Assembly: GCA_020853885.1 (NCBI GenBank)
Contig: JADYXZ010000019.1
Location: 620,001-684,000, forward strand
Length of the DNA: 64,000 nt
Reading direction: 5' to 3'
From: Bradyrhizobiaceae bacterium
GTDB lineage: Bacteria > Pseudomonadota > Alphaproteobacteria > Rhizobiales > Xanthobacteraceae
The translations under genes were made by a program, and so were the position numbers. Positions 39,412-48,606 of this stretch are shown here, piece by piece. A model generated the notes under the pieces. That model did not search any database, was not told the origin of the DNA, and was given only the letters and a program-made list of their open reading frames with translations. Numbering within the stretch: position 1 is the first letter of the stretch; each line of letters starts with the position of its first letter.

Positions 39412-39550
39412 GCAAGGGAGCTTTCTTTTCAGAGGGCTGCCGTGTCGTGCGGAGAGGTACGGACGGGGTCCATCTCCGTCAATAGCGGCCCCGCATGCAG
39501 TCTGGCCGCGCCATGTTGCGGGCGCTATCCTGCGGCAAAAGGAACGCATC

Positions 39551-40714
39551 ATGCCCGTCATCAATCGCCTTGCCGACCGCGCCGAGGAAATCACCGAGTG
39601 GCGCCGCGACCTCCACATGCACCCCGAGCTGCAATACGACGTGCACCGCACGGCGGCATTCGTGGCCGAAAAACTCAAGGGCTTTGGCTGCGACGAGATC
39701 GTGACCGGGATCGGCAAGACCGGCGTGGTCGGCGTGATCCGCGGCCGCAAGAACGGCGCCAAGGTCATCGGCCTGCGCGCCGACATGGACGCGCTGCCGA
39801 TCGAGGAGGAAACCGGCCTCGCCTATGCGTCCAAGACCCCCGGCAAGATGCATGCCTGCGGCCATGACGGGCATACCGCGATGCTGCTCGGCGCCGCGCA
39901 GCACCTTTGCGAGACGCGCAATTTCGACGGCACGGCGGTCGTGATCTTCCAGCCGGCGGAAGAAGGCGGCGCCGGCGCCAAGGCGATGATCGACGACGGG
40001 ATGCTGGGCCGTTTCAAGATTCAGCAGGTCTTCGGCATGCACAATTATCCCGGCCTGCCGGTCGGCACCTTCGCGATCCGGCCGGGGCCGATCATGGCGG
40101 CGGCCGACCGCATCTGGATCGAGATCGAAGGCGTCGGCGGCCACGCCGCGCGCCCCCACAAGTCGGTCGATACGGTCCTCGTCGGCGCGGCGATCGTGAA
40201 CGCGCTCCAGCAGATCGTCGCCCGCAACGTCGATCCGCTCGACAACGCGGTGGTGTCGATCACCCTGTTTCAGGCGGGCTTCACCGACAACGTCATTCCC
40301 CAGCACGCGCTCTTGCGCGGGACGTGCCGCAGCCTGAAGACCGAAGTGCGCGACCTCTTGGAGCGCCGTTTGACGGAAGTCGCACAAGGCGTGGCGCTCC
40401 TGCATGGCGCGCACGCGAACGTCCGCTACCAGCGCGACTACCCGGTGGTCGTGAACAATCCCGATGCAACGGACTTTGCGATTTCCGTGGCGCGCGAGGT
40501 GGTCGGCGAAGGCCGTGTCGAGCCTTCGGTGACGCCGGTGATGGGCGGCGAGGACTTCGCCTTCATGCTGCAGGAGCGGCCGGGCGCTTTCATCTTCATG
40601 GGCAACGGCGACACGGCGAACCTTCACCATCCGGCCTACGACTTCAACGACAAGGCGATCCCGTTCGGCACCTCCTATTGGGTCCGGCTTGTCGAGACGG
40701 CGATGCCGGCCTGA
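39551..40714 (+). CDS. M20-family amidohydrolase (hippurate hydrolase/aminoacylase-like)
   Basis: A 387-residue di-metal peptidase-family hydrolase removing acyl groups from amino acids. Marks: RRDLHMHPELQYD (about 19-31), GLRADMDALPIEEETGL (about 75-91), the metal-binding HACGHDGHTAMLLG (about 100-113), FQPAEEGGAGAKAM (catalytic Glu, about 134-147) and VMGGEDFAFML near the end. No signal peptide. The ATG at 39551 is preceded by GGAACG and starts the family sequence. Substrate could be hippurate, an N-acyl amino acid or an indole-acetyl amino acid; sequence does not decide. Confidence 0.92.
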   Translation: MPVINRLADRAEEITEWRRDLHMHPELQYDVHRTAAFVAEKLKGFGCDEIVTGIGKTGVVGVIRGRKNGAKVIGLRADMDALPIEEETGLAYASKTPGKMHACGHDGHTAMLLGAAQHLCETRNFDGTAVVIFQPAEEGGAGAKAMIDDGMLGRFKIQQVFGMHNYPGLPVGTFAIRPGPIMAAADRIWIEIEGVGGHAARPHKSVDTVLVGAAIVNALQQIVARNVDPLDNAVVSITLFQAGFTDNVIPQHALLRGTCRSLKTEVRDLLERRLTEVAQGVALLHGAHANVRYQRDYPVVVNNPDATDFAISVAREVVGEGRVEPSVTPVMGGEDFAFMLQERPGAFIFMGNGDTANLHHPAYDFNDKAIPFGTSYWVRLVETAMPA

Positions 40715-40785
40715 CGCGGCCGCACATCGCCGAACCGGAAGCACGAGCCGCCATTTCACGCCGCTGAGTTTCCTGTAGAACTGCA

Positions 40786-42408
40786 ATGACCGCGTTCGCG
40801 TATCTGCGTCATCCCGCTTCGCTGCTCGCTGCCATCTCCCTTTCGATCATGTTCGTCTGGTTCGCCCTCGGCTATCCGGTGCCGATGCCGCCGTCGCCGT
40901 TGAGTGCAGGGGAGAAGCTGCCATGCGTCGCCTATGCACCGGAGCCGCTTCAACCGGACGCGGAGAGCAAAGAGATCCCGGTCGAGCGCATCGAGGCTGA
41001 CCTCGTTCGCCTTGCGCGCATCACGGCCTGCGTCCGCACCTACACGACCGGCATGGGACTGGATCGCGTGCCGGAACTGGCCGGCAGGCTGGGACTGAGG
41101 GTCTTGCAGGGAGTCGCGCTCGGCGCCGACCGGCAACGCAACCGCGAGGAGATTGACCGTGCGCTGCAGCTTGCCGGCACCCAACGCGCGGCAATCCGCG
41201 CGCTCATTGTCGGAAGCGGCGTTCTTTCACGCGGGGAAATGCGCACGAGCGAGCTCGCCGCGCAGATCCGCGCCGTGCGCGACGCCACGAAGCTGCCCGT
41301 CACCTACGCTGACCGGCCGGAACGCTGGCTCGACGCGGACGGCATCGCCGGCGTGGTCGACTTCATCACCGTGCATCTGGACCTCTATACGGCGGAGTTT
41401 CCCGCTGCCGCCAGCGAAGCAGCGCGCCGCATGCTCGAGGCGCGCAACCGGATTGCCGCCGCCTATCCGAACCGATCGGTGCTGATCGATGGCGTCGGCT
41501 GGCCGAGCGCCGGCCGCATGCGCCAAGCTGCCTTCCCGTCGCCGGCGAACCAAGCGTGGGTGCTGCACGAAATCTTCAGTGCGGCGAAGTCGGCAAACAT
41601 CCAGCACAGCGTTTTCGAGGGGATCGATCAGCCCAGGCGGCAGGAAAGCGCGGGCACGGCGGCCGGGCACTGGGGGCTGATCGAGGCGGAGAGCGGCGCC
41701 GCAAAGTTCCAGTGGGGCGCTGCGGTGTCCAACCATCCGCTCTGGTTCACGCAGGGACTGCTCGGCGTCCTGCTCGCGTTCGTCGTCTTTGCGGCGGCCT
41801 ATCTTTCCGCGCGGAGCACCGGGAGATCGGCCATCGCAGAAACCGATTGGCTGCCGATTGCGGCGATTGCGGCAGGAGCAGGGCTCATGATCGGCTGGGC
41901 TTTCGGTGAAATGCCCGTTCAGAATCATCAGATCGCCGACTGGCTCCATGCCGGGCTCCTGCTTGCGCTCGGGCTTGCCGTGCCGCCCATCGCCGCGGCC
42001 GCAAGCGCGCGCCGGATGCCGCTCCCCGGCTTCGCCACCGTTCTCGATCCGTCGAAACGCGCCCATGCGAAGCTGCTGGGATCGATCCTTGTGTTCCTGT
42101 TCGCAGCGGTCGTGACAGTTGCCATGCAAAGCGCGCTCGTCTTCGTGTTCGACCCGGCGGGCCGCGACTTTCCGTTTGCCACGTTGACCGGCCCCGCAAT
42201 CGCGTTCCTTGCGCTCTCGCTGCAACAGCCGAACATGCAGCGCAACGAAGGCATAGCCGAGCGCCTGGCCGCCTGGCTTCTCGCGGCGGCCGCCGTGTTC
42301 ATCGCCTTCAATGAGACGTTCTGGAACTGGCAGGCGCTGTGGCTGGCGGTGATATATCTGATGCTGGCATGGAGCTGCTGGCGGGCGCGGGGCGCGCAAA
42401 CGACATGA
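40786..42408 (+). CDS. GH17-like membrane protein (beta-glucan synthase NdvC-like) lacking catalytic Glu
   Basis: A 540-residue protein: an N-terminal membrane anchor (about 12-32), a periplasmic GH17-like barrel (about 45-310) and about seven C-terminal membrane helices (from about 325). It resembles the beta-(1,6)-glucan synthase-type proteins (NdvC-like) of Bradyrhizobium. GH17 enzymes use two Glu residues, usually in VGNEVL and GE-x-GWPS. Here the corresponding motifs read VGSGVLSRGE (about 141-150) and DGVGWPSAGR (about 235-244), so both Glu appear replaced by Gly. It may be a glycan-binding rather than catalytic protein. Its last 101 bases overlap a gene on the other strand. Confidence 0.75.
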   Translation: MTAFAYLRHPASLLAAISLSIMFVWFALGYPVPMPPSPLSAGEKLPCVAYAPEPLQPDAESKEIPVERIEADLVRLARITACVRTYTTGMGLDRVPELAGRLGLRVLQGVALGADRQRNREEIDRALQLAGTQRAAIRALIVGSGVLSRGEMRTSELAAQIRAVRDATKLPVTYADRPERWLDADGIAGVVDFITVHLDLYTAEFPAAASEAARRMLEARNRIAAAYPNRSVLIDGVGWPSAGRMRQAAFPSPANQAWVLHEIFSAAKSANIQHSVFEGIDQPRRQESAGTAAGHWGLIEAESGAAKFQWGAAVSNHPLWFTQGLLGVLLAFVVFAAAYLSARSTGRSAIAETDWLPIAAIAAGAGLMIGWAFGEMPVQNHQIADWLHAGLLLALGLAVPPIAAAASARRMPLPGFATVLDPSKRAHAKLLGSILVFLFAAVVTVAMQSALVFVFDPAGRDFPFATLTGPAIAFLALSLQQPNMQRNEGIAERLAAWLLAAAAVFIAFNETFWNWQALWLAVIYLMLAWSCWRARGAQTT

Positions 42409-42745
42409 CCAGCACGGCGACGGCGAAGGCGGAGACGCCGACATCGCCCACCGTCAACCCGAGCAGCGAGGCCACGAGCGCAATCGTCAACAGCGTCAGC
42501 GCCGGACGGAAGAAGTGATACGCCGCAGCCGCAATCGCAGCGCCCGCGAATAGCTGCAGGTCCTGAAATTCGAACACGATCCGCCGCAACGTGCATACGG
42601 CGCGCGGCAGGCCGGCTTCGCACACCGCCGCCAATTCGGGGGCGTCCAGAACCGACAAGCGGAGATAAAGGCCGTAGCCGAGGGTTGCGCAGCCAAGCAG
42701 GACAAGCGCGCTCGTCTGGCGTGCGGTCGGCATAAAGGAGGCCAT
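42308..42745 (-). CDS. Small conserved membrane protein, function unknown
   Basis: A 145-residue protein with about four hydrophobic segments: ALVLLGCATLGYGLYLRLSV, FAGAAIAAAAYHFFRPAL, LLTIALVASLLGLTVGD and FAVAVLVMSFARP. Two cysteines lie in the first periplasmic loop (VCEAGLPRAVC). Similar short proteins with this C-x8-C loop occur widely in alphaproteobacteria (from memory) without known function. The last 34 residues, past SFARP, are Pro/Ser-rich and encoded in the overlap with the convergent GH17-like gene, so the C-terminus may be variable. ATG 42745 is chosen; 42733 is an alternative. Confidence 0.65.
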   Translation of the reverse strand: MASFMPTARQTSALVLLGCATLGYGLYLRLSVLDAPELAAVCEAGLPRAVCTLRRIVFEFQDLQLFAGAAIAAAAYHFFRPALTLLTIALVASLLGLTVGDVGVSAFAVAVLVMSFARPAPASSSMPASDISPPATAPASSRTSH

Positions 42746-42785
42746 GATCAACCCTGCCACGGCCCGCGCATCTCCGGCAATCCGC

Positions 42786-43310
42786 CTATCCGGCCGATTT
42801 CCTTTTTGCGAAGGGATTGGTCGCAAGCACCACACCGGCGATCACAAGCACGAGTCCCAGCGCGTGGTAGGGATGAAAGGACTCGCCGAGCGCGACCATC
42901 GCAACGCCGAGGAATCCGACGACCAATCCCGCGACGCGAAGCGCCGTCAGCGGTTGTCCGAAATAGAGCGTATCGAGAAGCACGATGACCAGCGCCGACG
43001 CCGTGTAGATGAGCGTCGCGTTGGTCGCCGTTGTCGCGTGCAGCGATGTGTAAACGAAGCCGCCGCACAGCACCATGCCGAGAATGCCGAGGATGAAGAT
43101 CTCGCGCCGGACCGCGCGGAAGTCGCGCCAATACCTGACCAGCGTGCTCGCCGTGAAGGGCAGCACGATCAGCGTCGCCAGCAGCCAGCGCCAGAATGCC
43201 AGCGTCCACGGCTCGACCAACTCGGCCGAGCCCCGCCCGATCACCAGATTGGACGCGAACAGAAGCGGCATCAGCGCCAGCAGCACATAGACGCCAAGTT
43301 TCGATTGCAT
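42786..43310 (-). CDS. EamA/DMT-family transporter with an internal deletion
   Basis: Drug/metabolite transporters of this family have two EamA repeats and about 290 residues. This one has 174. Residues 8-143 form a complete first repeat (LLFASNLVIGRGSA, FWRWLLATLIVLPF, ATTATNATLIYTASALVIVLL, GLVVGFLGVAMVALG). It then jumps directly to the final helix of a second repeat: ESFHPYHALGLVLVIAGVVLATNP. The frame is intact. About 110-120 residues are missing, as expected from recombination between the two similar repeats. It may be inactive, or act as a half-size protein that dimerises like SMR/EmrE pumps. Confidence 0.75.
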   Translation of the reverse strand: MQSKLGVYVLLALMPLLFASNLVIGRGSAELVEPWTLAFWRWLLATLIVLPFTASTLVRYWRDFRAVRREIFILGILGMVLCGGFVYTSLHATTATNATLIYTASALVIVLLDTLYFGQPLTALRVAGLVVGFLGVAMVALGESFHPYHALGLVLVIAGVVLATNPFAKRKSAG

Positions 43311-43381
43311 CGGAATGCCTGATTGGGTTCAGGCGGGGTCTAGCCGCAGCCGCGCCGCACAGCAACGCCGGCCGGCGCAGA

Positions 43382-44299
43382 TCAGCGCAGCGCCAAGCGC
43401 TGCCCGTCGAACACCGTGGTCTGGCAGCCCACGCCCTTGGCCTGCAACGCCGCGCAGGTGCGCGCCGCGGCCGCCGCGTTCGCCATCGGCCCGGCGACCA
43501 AGCGCAGTTCCACGCTGCCACGCTGCTTGCCTTCTTGCACACTGACGAGCGGGCGCAGGCCCGACAGCGTCTGCCCGTGATTGCCCTGCAGGTTGGCCCA
43601 TAGCGCGCGCAGGCCGTCCATCGTGGCGTCCCCGCCAAGATCGACCGCGAACTCGGTGCGGGAAGCGGTCGACTCCAACCGCGCCGGCGCCGTCTCGGCT
43701 CTCGCCGAGGCAGGCTCCTGATTGCGCACGACCGCCTGGATCTGCATCGGCGCCTTTGCCGGACTGGGCGTATTGATCAGCGGCTGCACCGACGAATAGG
43801 GCTGAAAGATATTCATCGGCTCGCCGATTTCCCGCGCGGGCGCGGGGCGTGGAGCCTGAATGACTTCCGGCGGCGGTGTCGGCTGCGAAGGGGCAGCCGC
43901 GACCCGCACGGGCGGCGGAGCCGGTTCGGCCCTCGACGCCGGCTGCTCCTTGATCGAGGCGGTGATGTCGCTCAGCGTGCGTTCCACCTGCTCGAGCCGC
44001 GCGGCGAGGCTATCGCGCTCGGCCGCAAGCAGGCGCAACGCGTCGTTCAGCCGCGCGATTTCGAGGGCCGTGGTATCGGGCTTCGGTTGTGACGGAACCG
44101 CCGGCACAGCCGCAACCGTCTCGATCGGCCGTTCGATTGCGGCCGGAGTCGGCGGCGCCGACCGCTTCGGCAAACCGGCAATCGAAATCCCGCGGTGCGC
44201 ACCGACCACCACGGCGATCGTAAACGCAGAAGCCAGCACCGCGCAGATCGCGACGCAACCCCAGATGACGTAGCTCGCCCGAGAACTGCGCTGGGCCAT
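43382..44299 (-). CDS. Membrane-anchored protein with SPOR-like C-terminal domain
   Basis: A 305-residue protein: a single N-terminal membrane helix (about 10-32, [20 protein letters not shown]), a short coiled-coil (about 75-115, [20 protein letters not shown]), a Pro/Ala-rich periplasmic linker (about 120-210), and a C-terminal domain (about 215-305) with the SPOR-like pattern [18 protein letters not shown]...[20 protein letters not shown]...GVGCQTTVF. The two Cys ([13 protein letters not shown]) match the common SPOR disulfide. SPOR domains bind denuded peptidoglycan glycan strands at division sites. Its exact role is not known. Confidence 0.75.
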   Translation of the reverse strand: MAQRSSRASYVIWGCVAICAVLASAFTIAVVVGAHRGISIAGLPKRSAPPTPAAIERPIETVAAVPAVPSQPKPDTTALEIARLNDALRLLAAERDSLAARLEQVERTLSDITASIKEQPASRAEPAPPPVRVAAAPSQPTPPPEVIQAPRPAPAREIGEPMNIFQPYSSVQPLINTPSPAKAPMQIQAVVRNQEPASARAETAPARLESTASRTEFAVDLGGDATMDGLRALWANLQGNHGQTLSGLRPLVSVQEGKQRGSVELRLVAGPMANAAAAARTCAALQAKGVGCQTTVFDGQRLALR

Positions 44300-44495
44300 T
44301 CAGGAAGTCCCGGTTTCGATTTCAGCCCGAACGTGTGTGCCGGCGAACACGAGAAAGCCCCGCTGCCGCTATTCCAACCGAATCAGTCGGATCAATAATT
44401 TACCAGAGTCCGCGGGGCGTGCCGCGCCCGCTTTCGGGGGCGGCGGTGATCGGCTACACCGCTGCGGGCCAGAAACCCATTGGCCAGGAGTCCAG

Positions 44496-45842
44496 ATGCC
44501 CGAGCGGATTGCGATCGTGCTCGCTGCCGGCGAAGGCACGCGCATGGCCTCCAATACGCCGAAAGTGCTGCATCGGATCGGCGGGCGGACGCTCCTGGCC
44601 CATGTCCTTGGTTCGGTGCGCGGGGCGGGGATCGGCCGGACGGCGGTGGTACTCGGCCCCGGCCGCGACGATGTGGCTGTGGAAGTTCGTCGCGCCGCGC
44701 CCGACGCCGAGGTTTTCGTCCAGCACGAGCGCCGCGGCACCGCCCATGCGGTTCTCGCGGCACGCCCGGCGATCGAGCGCGGCGGCGACGTCCTCGTCGT
44801 CTATGGCGATACGCCGCTTCTCCGCTCCGAAACGCTTCGCGGACTCGTCGAGGCAGTGGAAGACAGCGCCGTCGCCGTGCTCGGCTTCCGCCCCGCTGAT
44901 CCGACGGGATACGGACGCCTGATTGTGCAAGGCGGCGCGCTTGTTGCGATCCGCGAAGAACGTGACGCAAGCAGCGAAGAGAAGAAGATCGATCTCTGCA
45001 ATGCGGGCGCGATGGCGCTTTCGGGAAAACACGCACTCGCACTGCTCGATCGCGTGCAGGACGACAACGCCAAACGCGAATTCTATCTGACCGACGTGGT
45101 CGCGCTCGCACGCGCCGACAAGCTGAAGAGCGTGGTGCGCGAAGCGACCGAGGAGGAAGTCATGGGCGTGAATGACAAGCCGCAGCTCGCCGCTGCCGAA
45201 GCCACGCTGCAGCATCGCCTGCGCGAACAGGCGATGAAGGCCGGAGCGACCCTCGTCGCGCCGGAAACGGTCCACTTCGCGGCCGACACGAAGCTTGCGC
45301 GCGATGTCGTGGTCGAGCCCTATGTCGTGTTCGGTCCCGGCGTCGTGGTGGAGGAGGGCGCGGTCATCCGCTCCTTCTCGCATCTGGAAGGCGCACATGT
45401 CGGTGCCGGCGCTTCCGTCGGTCCCTATGCGCGGCTGCGGCCGGGGACGAAGCTCGGCCCGAAGGCGCGCATCGGCAATTTCGTCGAGACCAAAGCGGCC
45501 GAGATCGGCGCCGGCGCCAAGGCCAATCATCTCACCTATCTCGGCGATACGACGGTCGGCCCGAATGCGAACATCGGCGCCGGCACGATCACCTGCAACT
45601 ACGACGGCGTCGACAAATATAGAACCGAGATCGGCGAGGGGGCCTTCATCGGCTCCAATTCGGCGCTGGTCGCGCCCGTGAAGATCGGCGACGGCGCCTA
45701 CGTCGCGTCGGGTTCGGTGATTACCGGCAACGTGCCCCCGAACGCCCTCGGCGTCGGCCGCGCCCGCCAGGTTAACAAGGAAGGCTGGGCCAACGACTTC
45801 CGCGCGCACAAGGGGAAGCAAGGGACGGGCGGCCACGATTAA
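44496..45842 (+). CDS. glmU: Bifunctional UDP-GlcNAc pyrophosphorylase / glucosamine-1-P acetyltransferase
   Basis: Makes UDP-N-acetylglucosamine for peptidoglycan and LPS. The 448-residue protein has an N-terminal pyrophosphorylase (about 1-225, [33 protein letters not shown]) and a C-terminal left-handed beta-helix acetyltransferase (about 240-448, hexapeptide repeats; [20 protein letters not shown] with the catalytic His; [10 protein letters not shown]). ATG 44496 follows AGGAG and begins the family sequence; longer frames upstream lack homology. glmS follows 156 bases later. Confidence 0.97.
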   Translation: MPERIAIVLAAGEGTRMASNTPKVLHRIGGRTLLAHVLGSVRGAGIGRTAVVLGPGRDDVAVEVRRAAPDAEVFVQHERRGTAHAVLAARPAIERGGDVLVVYGDTPLLRSETLRGLVEAVEDSAVAVLGFRPADPTGYGRLIVQGGALVAIREERDASSEEKKIDLCNAGAMALSGKHALALLDRVQDDNAKREFYLTDVVALARADKLKSVVREATEEEVMGVNDKPQLAAAEATLQHRLREQAMKAGATLVAPETVHFAADTKLARDVVVEPYVVFGPGVVVEEGAVIRSFSHLEGAHVGAGASVGPYARLRPGTKLGPKARIGNFVETKAAEIGAGAKANHLTYLGDTTVGPNANIGAGTITCNYDGVDKYRTEIGEGAFIGSNSALVAPVKIGDGAYVASGSVITGNVPPNALGVGRARQVNKEGWANDFRAHKGKQGTGGHD

Positions 45843-45998
45843 CCGACCGCCGCCGGCACGATTGCCGCCTGCAGTTAACCCCAGGCGGAGGTATTCCTTG
45901 CAACCGTCCGTAACCTGATTTGACTTATCAGCAGCCGGGTCGGCTTCTAAACGCTGTCCTGTGCTCGTTGGCGGCGGATCGAGGAGTTCTCACGGGAT

Positions 45999-47825
45999 AT
46001 GTGCGGCATTATCGGCATTCTGGGCCACGAGCCGGTCGCGCCCGGCCTGATCGACGGACTGAAGCGCCTCGAATATCGCGGCTATGACTCTGCCGGCGTC
46101 GCCACGCTGGAAGGCGGCCACCTCACGCGCCGCCGCGCCGAAGGCAAGCTCAAGAACCTGGAATCGCGCCTTGCCCGCGAGCCCCTCAAGGGCACGATCG
46201 GCATCGGTCATACCCGCTGGGCCACGCACGGCGCTCCCAACGAAGTCAATGCGCATCCGCACGCGACCGACAAGCTCGCCGTCGTCCACAACGGCATCAT
46301 CGAGAACTTCCGCGAATTGCGCGAGGCGCTGGAAAAGACCGGCGTGAAATTCTCCACCGAAACCGACAGCGAAGTCATCGCGCACCTCGTCACCGCTGAG
46401 ATGAAAACCGGAAAGAAGCCGGTCGAGGCCGTCATGGCTGCGCTTCCGAAGATGCGCGGCGCCTTCGCGCTCGCCTTCCTGTTCGAAGGCGAAGAGGATC
46501 TCCTGATCGGCGCGCGCCGCGGCAGCCCGCTTGCCGTCGGTTTCGGTTCCGGCGACATGTATCTCGGCTCCGACGCCATCGCGCTCGCGCCGTTCACTGA
46601 CCAGATCGCCTATCTCGAGGAAGGCGACATCGCGATCGTCACCCGCAAGGGTGTCGAGATCCGCGACGCCTCCGGCGCGCGTGTCGAGCGTCCGACCCAG
46701 ACGTCTTCCGCGGGCGCGTTCCTCGTTGACAAGGGCAACCACCGCCACTTCATGGCGAAGGAAATCTACGAGCAGCCGGAAGTCGTCGGCCACACGCTTG
46801 CCCACTATCTCGACATGGCGAACGAGCGCGTGCGGCTTCCGTTCGAGCTCCCGTTCGACTTCAAGACGCTCGAGCGCATCACGATCTCGGCCTGCGGCAC
46901 CGCGTTCTATGCCGGCACGGTCGCGAAATACTGGTTCGAGCGCTTCGCGCGCCTGCCGGTCGATCTCGATATCGCATCGGAGTTTCGCTATCGCGAAGCG
47001 CCATTGCCGAAGAACGGGCTTGCCATCTTCGTCTCGCAATCGGGCGAGACCGCCGACACACTCGCTTCGCTGCGCTACGCCAAGGAGCACGGCCAGCACA
47101 CGCTCGCCGTCGTCAATGTGCCGACGTCCACCATCGCCCGCGAGAGCGGCGTCGTGGCGCCAACGCTGGCCGGCCCCGAGATCGGTGTCGCCAGCACCAA
47201 GGCGTTCACCTGCCAGCTGGCTGCGCTCGCCTGTCTCGCGGTCGCCGCGGGCCGTGCGCGCGGCGTGCTTTCCGCGGAGGACGAGCGCCGGCTCGTCCGC
47301 GCCTTCATCAGCGTCCCCCATCAGATGGTCGAGGCCCTGAAGCTCGAGCCGGAGATCGAGCGGCTCTCGAAGCAGCTCGAAACCGCACGCGACGTGCTCT
47401 ATCTCGGCCGCGGCACGAGCTATCCGCTTGCGCTTGAAGGCGCGCTGAAGCTCAAGGAAATCTCTTACATCCACGCAGAAGGCTATGCGGCCGGTGAACT
47501 GAAGCACGGCCCCATCGCCCTGATCGACGAGCAGATGCCGGTCGTCGTGATCGCGCCCTACGACCGGGTGTTCGAGAAGACGGCCTCCAACATGCAGGAA
47601 GTGCTGGCGCGGGGAGGGCGTGTCATCCTCGTGACCGACCCGAAGGGGTCGAAGGAGGCCGGCATCGGCGCGGACACGATCCTGACCCTGCCGGAAATGC
47701 CCGCCACGATCACCCCGATCGTCTATGCGGTGCCGGTCCAGCTCCTCGCGTACCACGTCGCGGTGATGCGCGGCACCGACGTCGACCAGCCGCGCAATCT
47801 GGCGAAATCCGTCACTGTCGAATAG
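45999..47825 (+). CDS. glmS: Glutamine-fructose-6-phosphate aminotransferase (isomerising)
   Basis: First step of hexosamine synthesis: fructose-6-P plus glutamine gives glucosamine-6-P. The 608 residues hold a glutaminase domain whose catalytic Cys2 is exposed after Met removal (MCGIIGILGHEPVAPGLIDG; LEYRGYDSAG), and two SIS isomerase domains (about 290-608; ACGTAFYAGTVAKYWFE; SQSGETADTLASL; AEGYAAGELKHGPIALID; terminal NLAKSVTVE). All key residues are present. The upstream 156 bases show no ribozyme-like structure, as expected outside Firmicutes. Confidence 0.97.
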   Translation: MCGIIGILGHEPVAPGLIDGLKRLEYRGYDSAGVATLEGGHLTRRRAEGKLKNLESRLAREPLKGTIGIGHTRWATHGAPNEVNAHPHATDKLAVVHNGIIENFRELREALEKTGVKFSTETDSEVIAHLVTAEMKTGKKPVEAVMAALPKMRGAFALAFLFEGEEDLLIGARRGSPLAVGFGSGDMYLGSDAIALAPFTDQIAYLEEGDIAIVTRKGVEIRDASGARVERPTQTSSAGAFLVDKGNHRHFMAKEIYEQPEVVGHTLAHYLDMANERVRLPFELPFDFKTLERITISACGTAFYAGTVAKYWFERFARLPVDLDIASEFRYREAPLPKNGLAIFVSQSGETADTLASLRYAKEHGQHTLAVVNVPTSTIARESGVVAPTLAGPEIGVASTKAFTCQLAALACLAVAAGRARGVLSAEDERRLVRAFISVPHQMVEALKLEPEIERLSKQLETARDVLYLGRGTSYPLALEGALKLKEISYIHAEGYAAGELKHGPIALIDEQMPVVVIAPYDRVFEKTASNMQEVLARGGRVILVTDPKGSKEAGIGADTILTLPEMPATITPIVYAVPVQLLAYHVAVMRGTDVDQPRNLAKSVTVE

Positions 47826-47853
47826 GCTTGGCCGGAGCGAAACGGGCCCGGCC

Positions 47854-48606
47854 ATGAACACGAGCAGCGATCCGTCCGGCAACCCTCCGGCCGAAGTTCC
47901 AGCCGGGCTCGGCCTCATGCCGCGCCTGCGCAACTACTTCCTGACCGGCCTCGTCATCGCCGCGCCGCTCGCGATCACCGTCTATATCGTCTGGTGGCTG
48001 GTGCAGTGGATCGACGGCTGGGTGAAGCCGCTGATCCCGACGCGCTACAATCCCGAGCAGTACCTGCCGTTCGCCGTTCCGGGATTCGGCGTCCTGCTCG
48101 CGATCGTCCTGATCACGCTCCTTGGCTTTCTCACCGCCAACCTCCTCGGCCGCAGCCTCGTCGCCTACGGCGAGAGCCTGCTCGGCCGCATGCCGCTCGT
48201 CCGGACGATCTACAGCGGCCTGAAGCAGATGTTCGTCACCGTGCTGACCGACAAGGCGGCGACCTTCAACAAGGTGGTGCTGATCGAATATCCGCGCCGG
48301 AATCTATGGTCGCTCGCCTTCGTTTCGTCGCCGGTGAGGGGCGAGCTCTACGAAGTCCTGAGCGAGAGCGACGCCTATGAAGATCAGGTGATGAGTGTCT
48401 ATGTGCCGACGACGCCCAACCCCACCTCCGGCTATCTCCTGTTCTGCAAGCGCAGCGAGATGGTCGAGCTGGACATGTCGATCGAGGATGCGGCGAAGCT
48501 GGTGATTACCGCCGGCCTCGTGTCGCCGGAATACAACAAGTACATCAAGAAGCCGTCGGACAGGGCGCGCGTGCTGCGCCGGCCGGTGCCCGCGGACGCC
48601 GACTAG
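47854..48606 (+). CDS. DUF502 family membrane protein
   Basis: A 250-residue protein with two membrane helices (about 28-52, YFLTGLVIAAPLAITVYIVWW, and about 75-100, FGVLLAIVLITLLGFLTANLLG) and a soluble domain (about 105-230: RMPLVRTIYSGLKQMF, VLIEYPRRNLWSLAFVSS, VYVPTTPNPTSGYLLF). These motifs define DUF502. The function is unknown. It lies between glmS and recG, as in related genomes. Its TAG stop (48604-48606) shares the palindrome CTAG with the stop of the convergent recG. Confidence 0.92.
   Translation: MNTSSDPSGNPPAEVPAGLGLMPRLRNYFLTGLVIAAPLAITVYIVWWLVQWIDGWVKPLIPTRYNPEQYLPFAVPGFGVLLAIVLITLLGFLTANLLGRSLVAYGESLLGRMPLVRTIYSGLKQMFVTVLTDKAATFNKVVLIEYPRRNLWSLAFVSSPVRGELYEVLSESDAYEDQVMSVYVPTTPNPTSGYLLFCKRSEMVELDMSIEDAAKLVITAGLVSPEYNKYIKKPSDRARVLRRPVPADAD

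Noticed and set aside
42748-43638. Frameshift explanation for the short DMT transporter
   Set aside because: I looked at the other frames around 42786-43310 for the missing second EamA half; none encodes it, so the segment is deleted rather than shifted.
45843-45998. glmS ribozyme or riboswitch in the glmU-glmS gap
   Set aside because: Only 156 bases, no conserved ribozyme core, and such ribozymes are known from Firmicutes.
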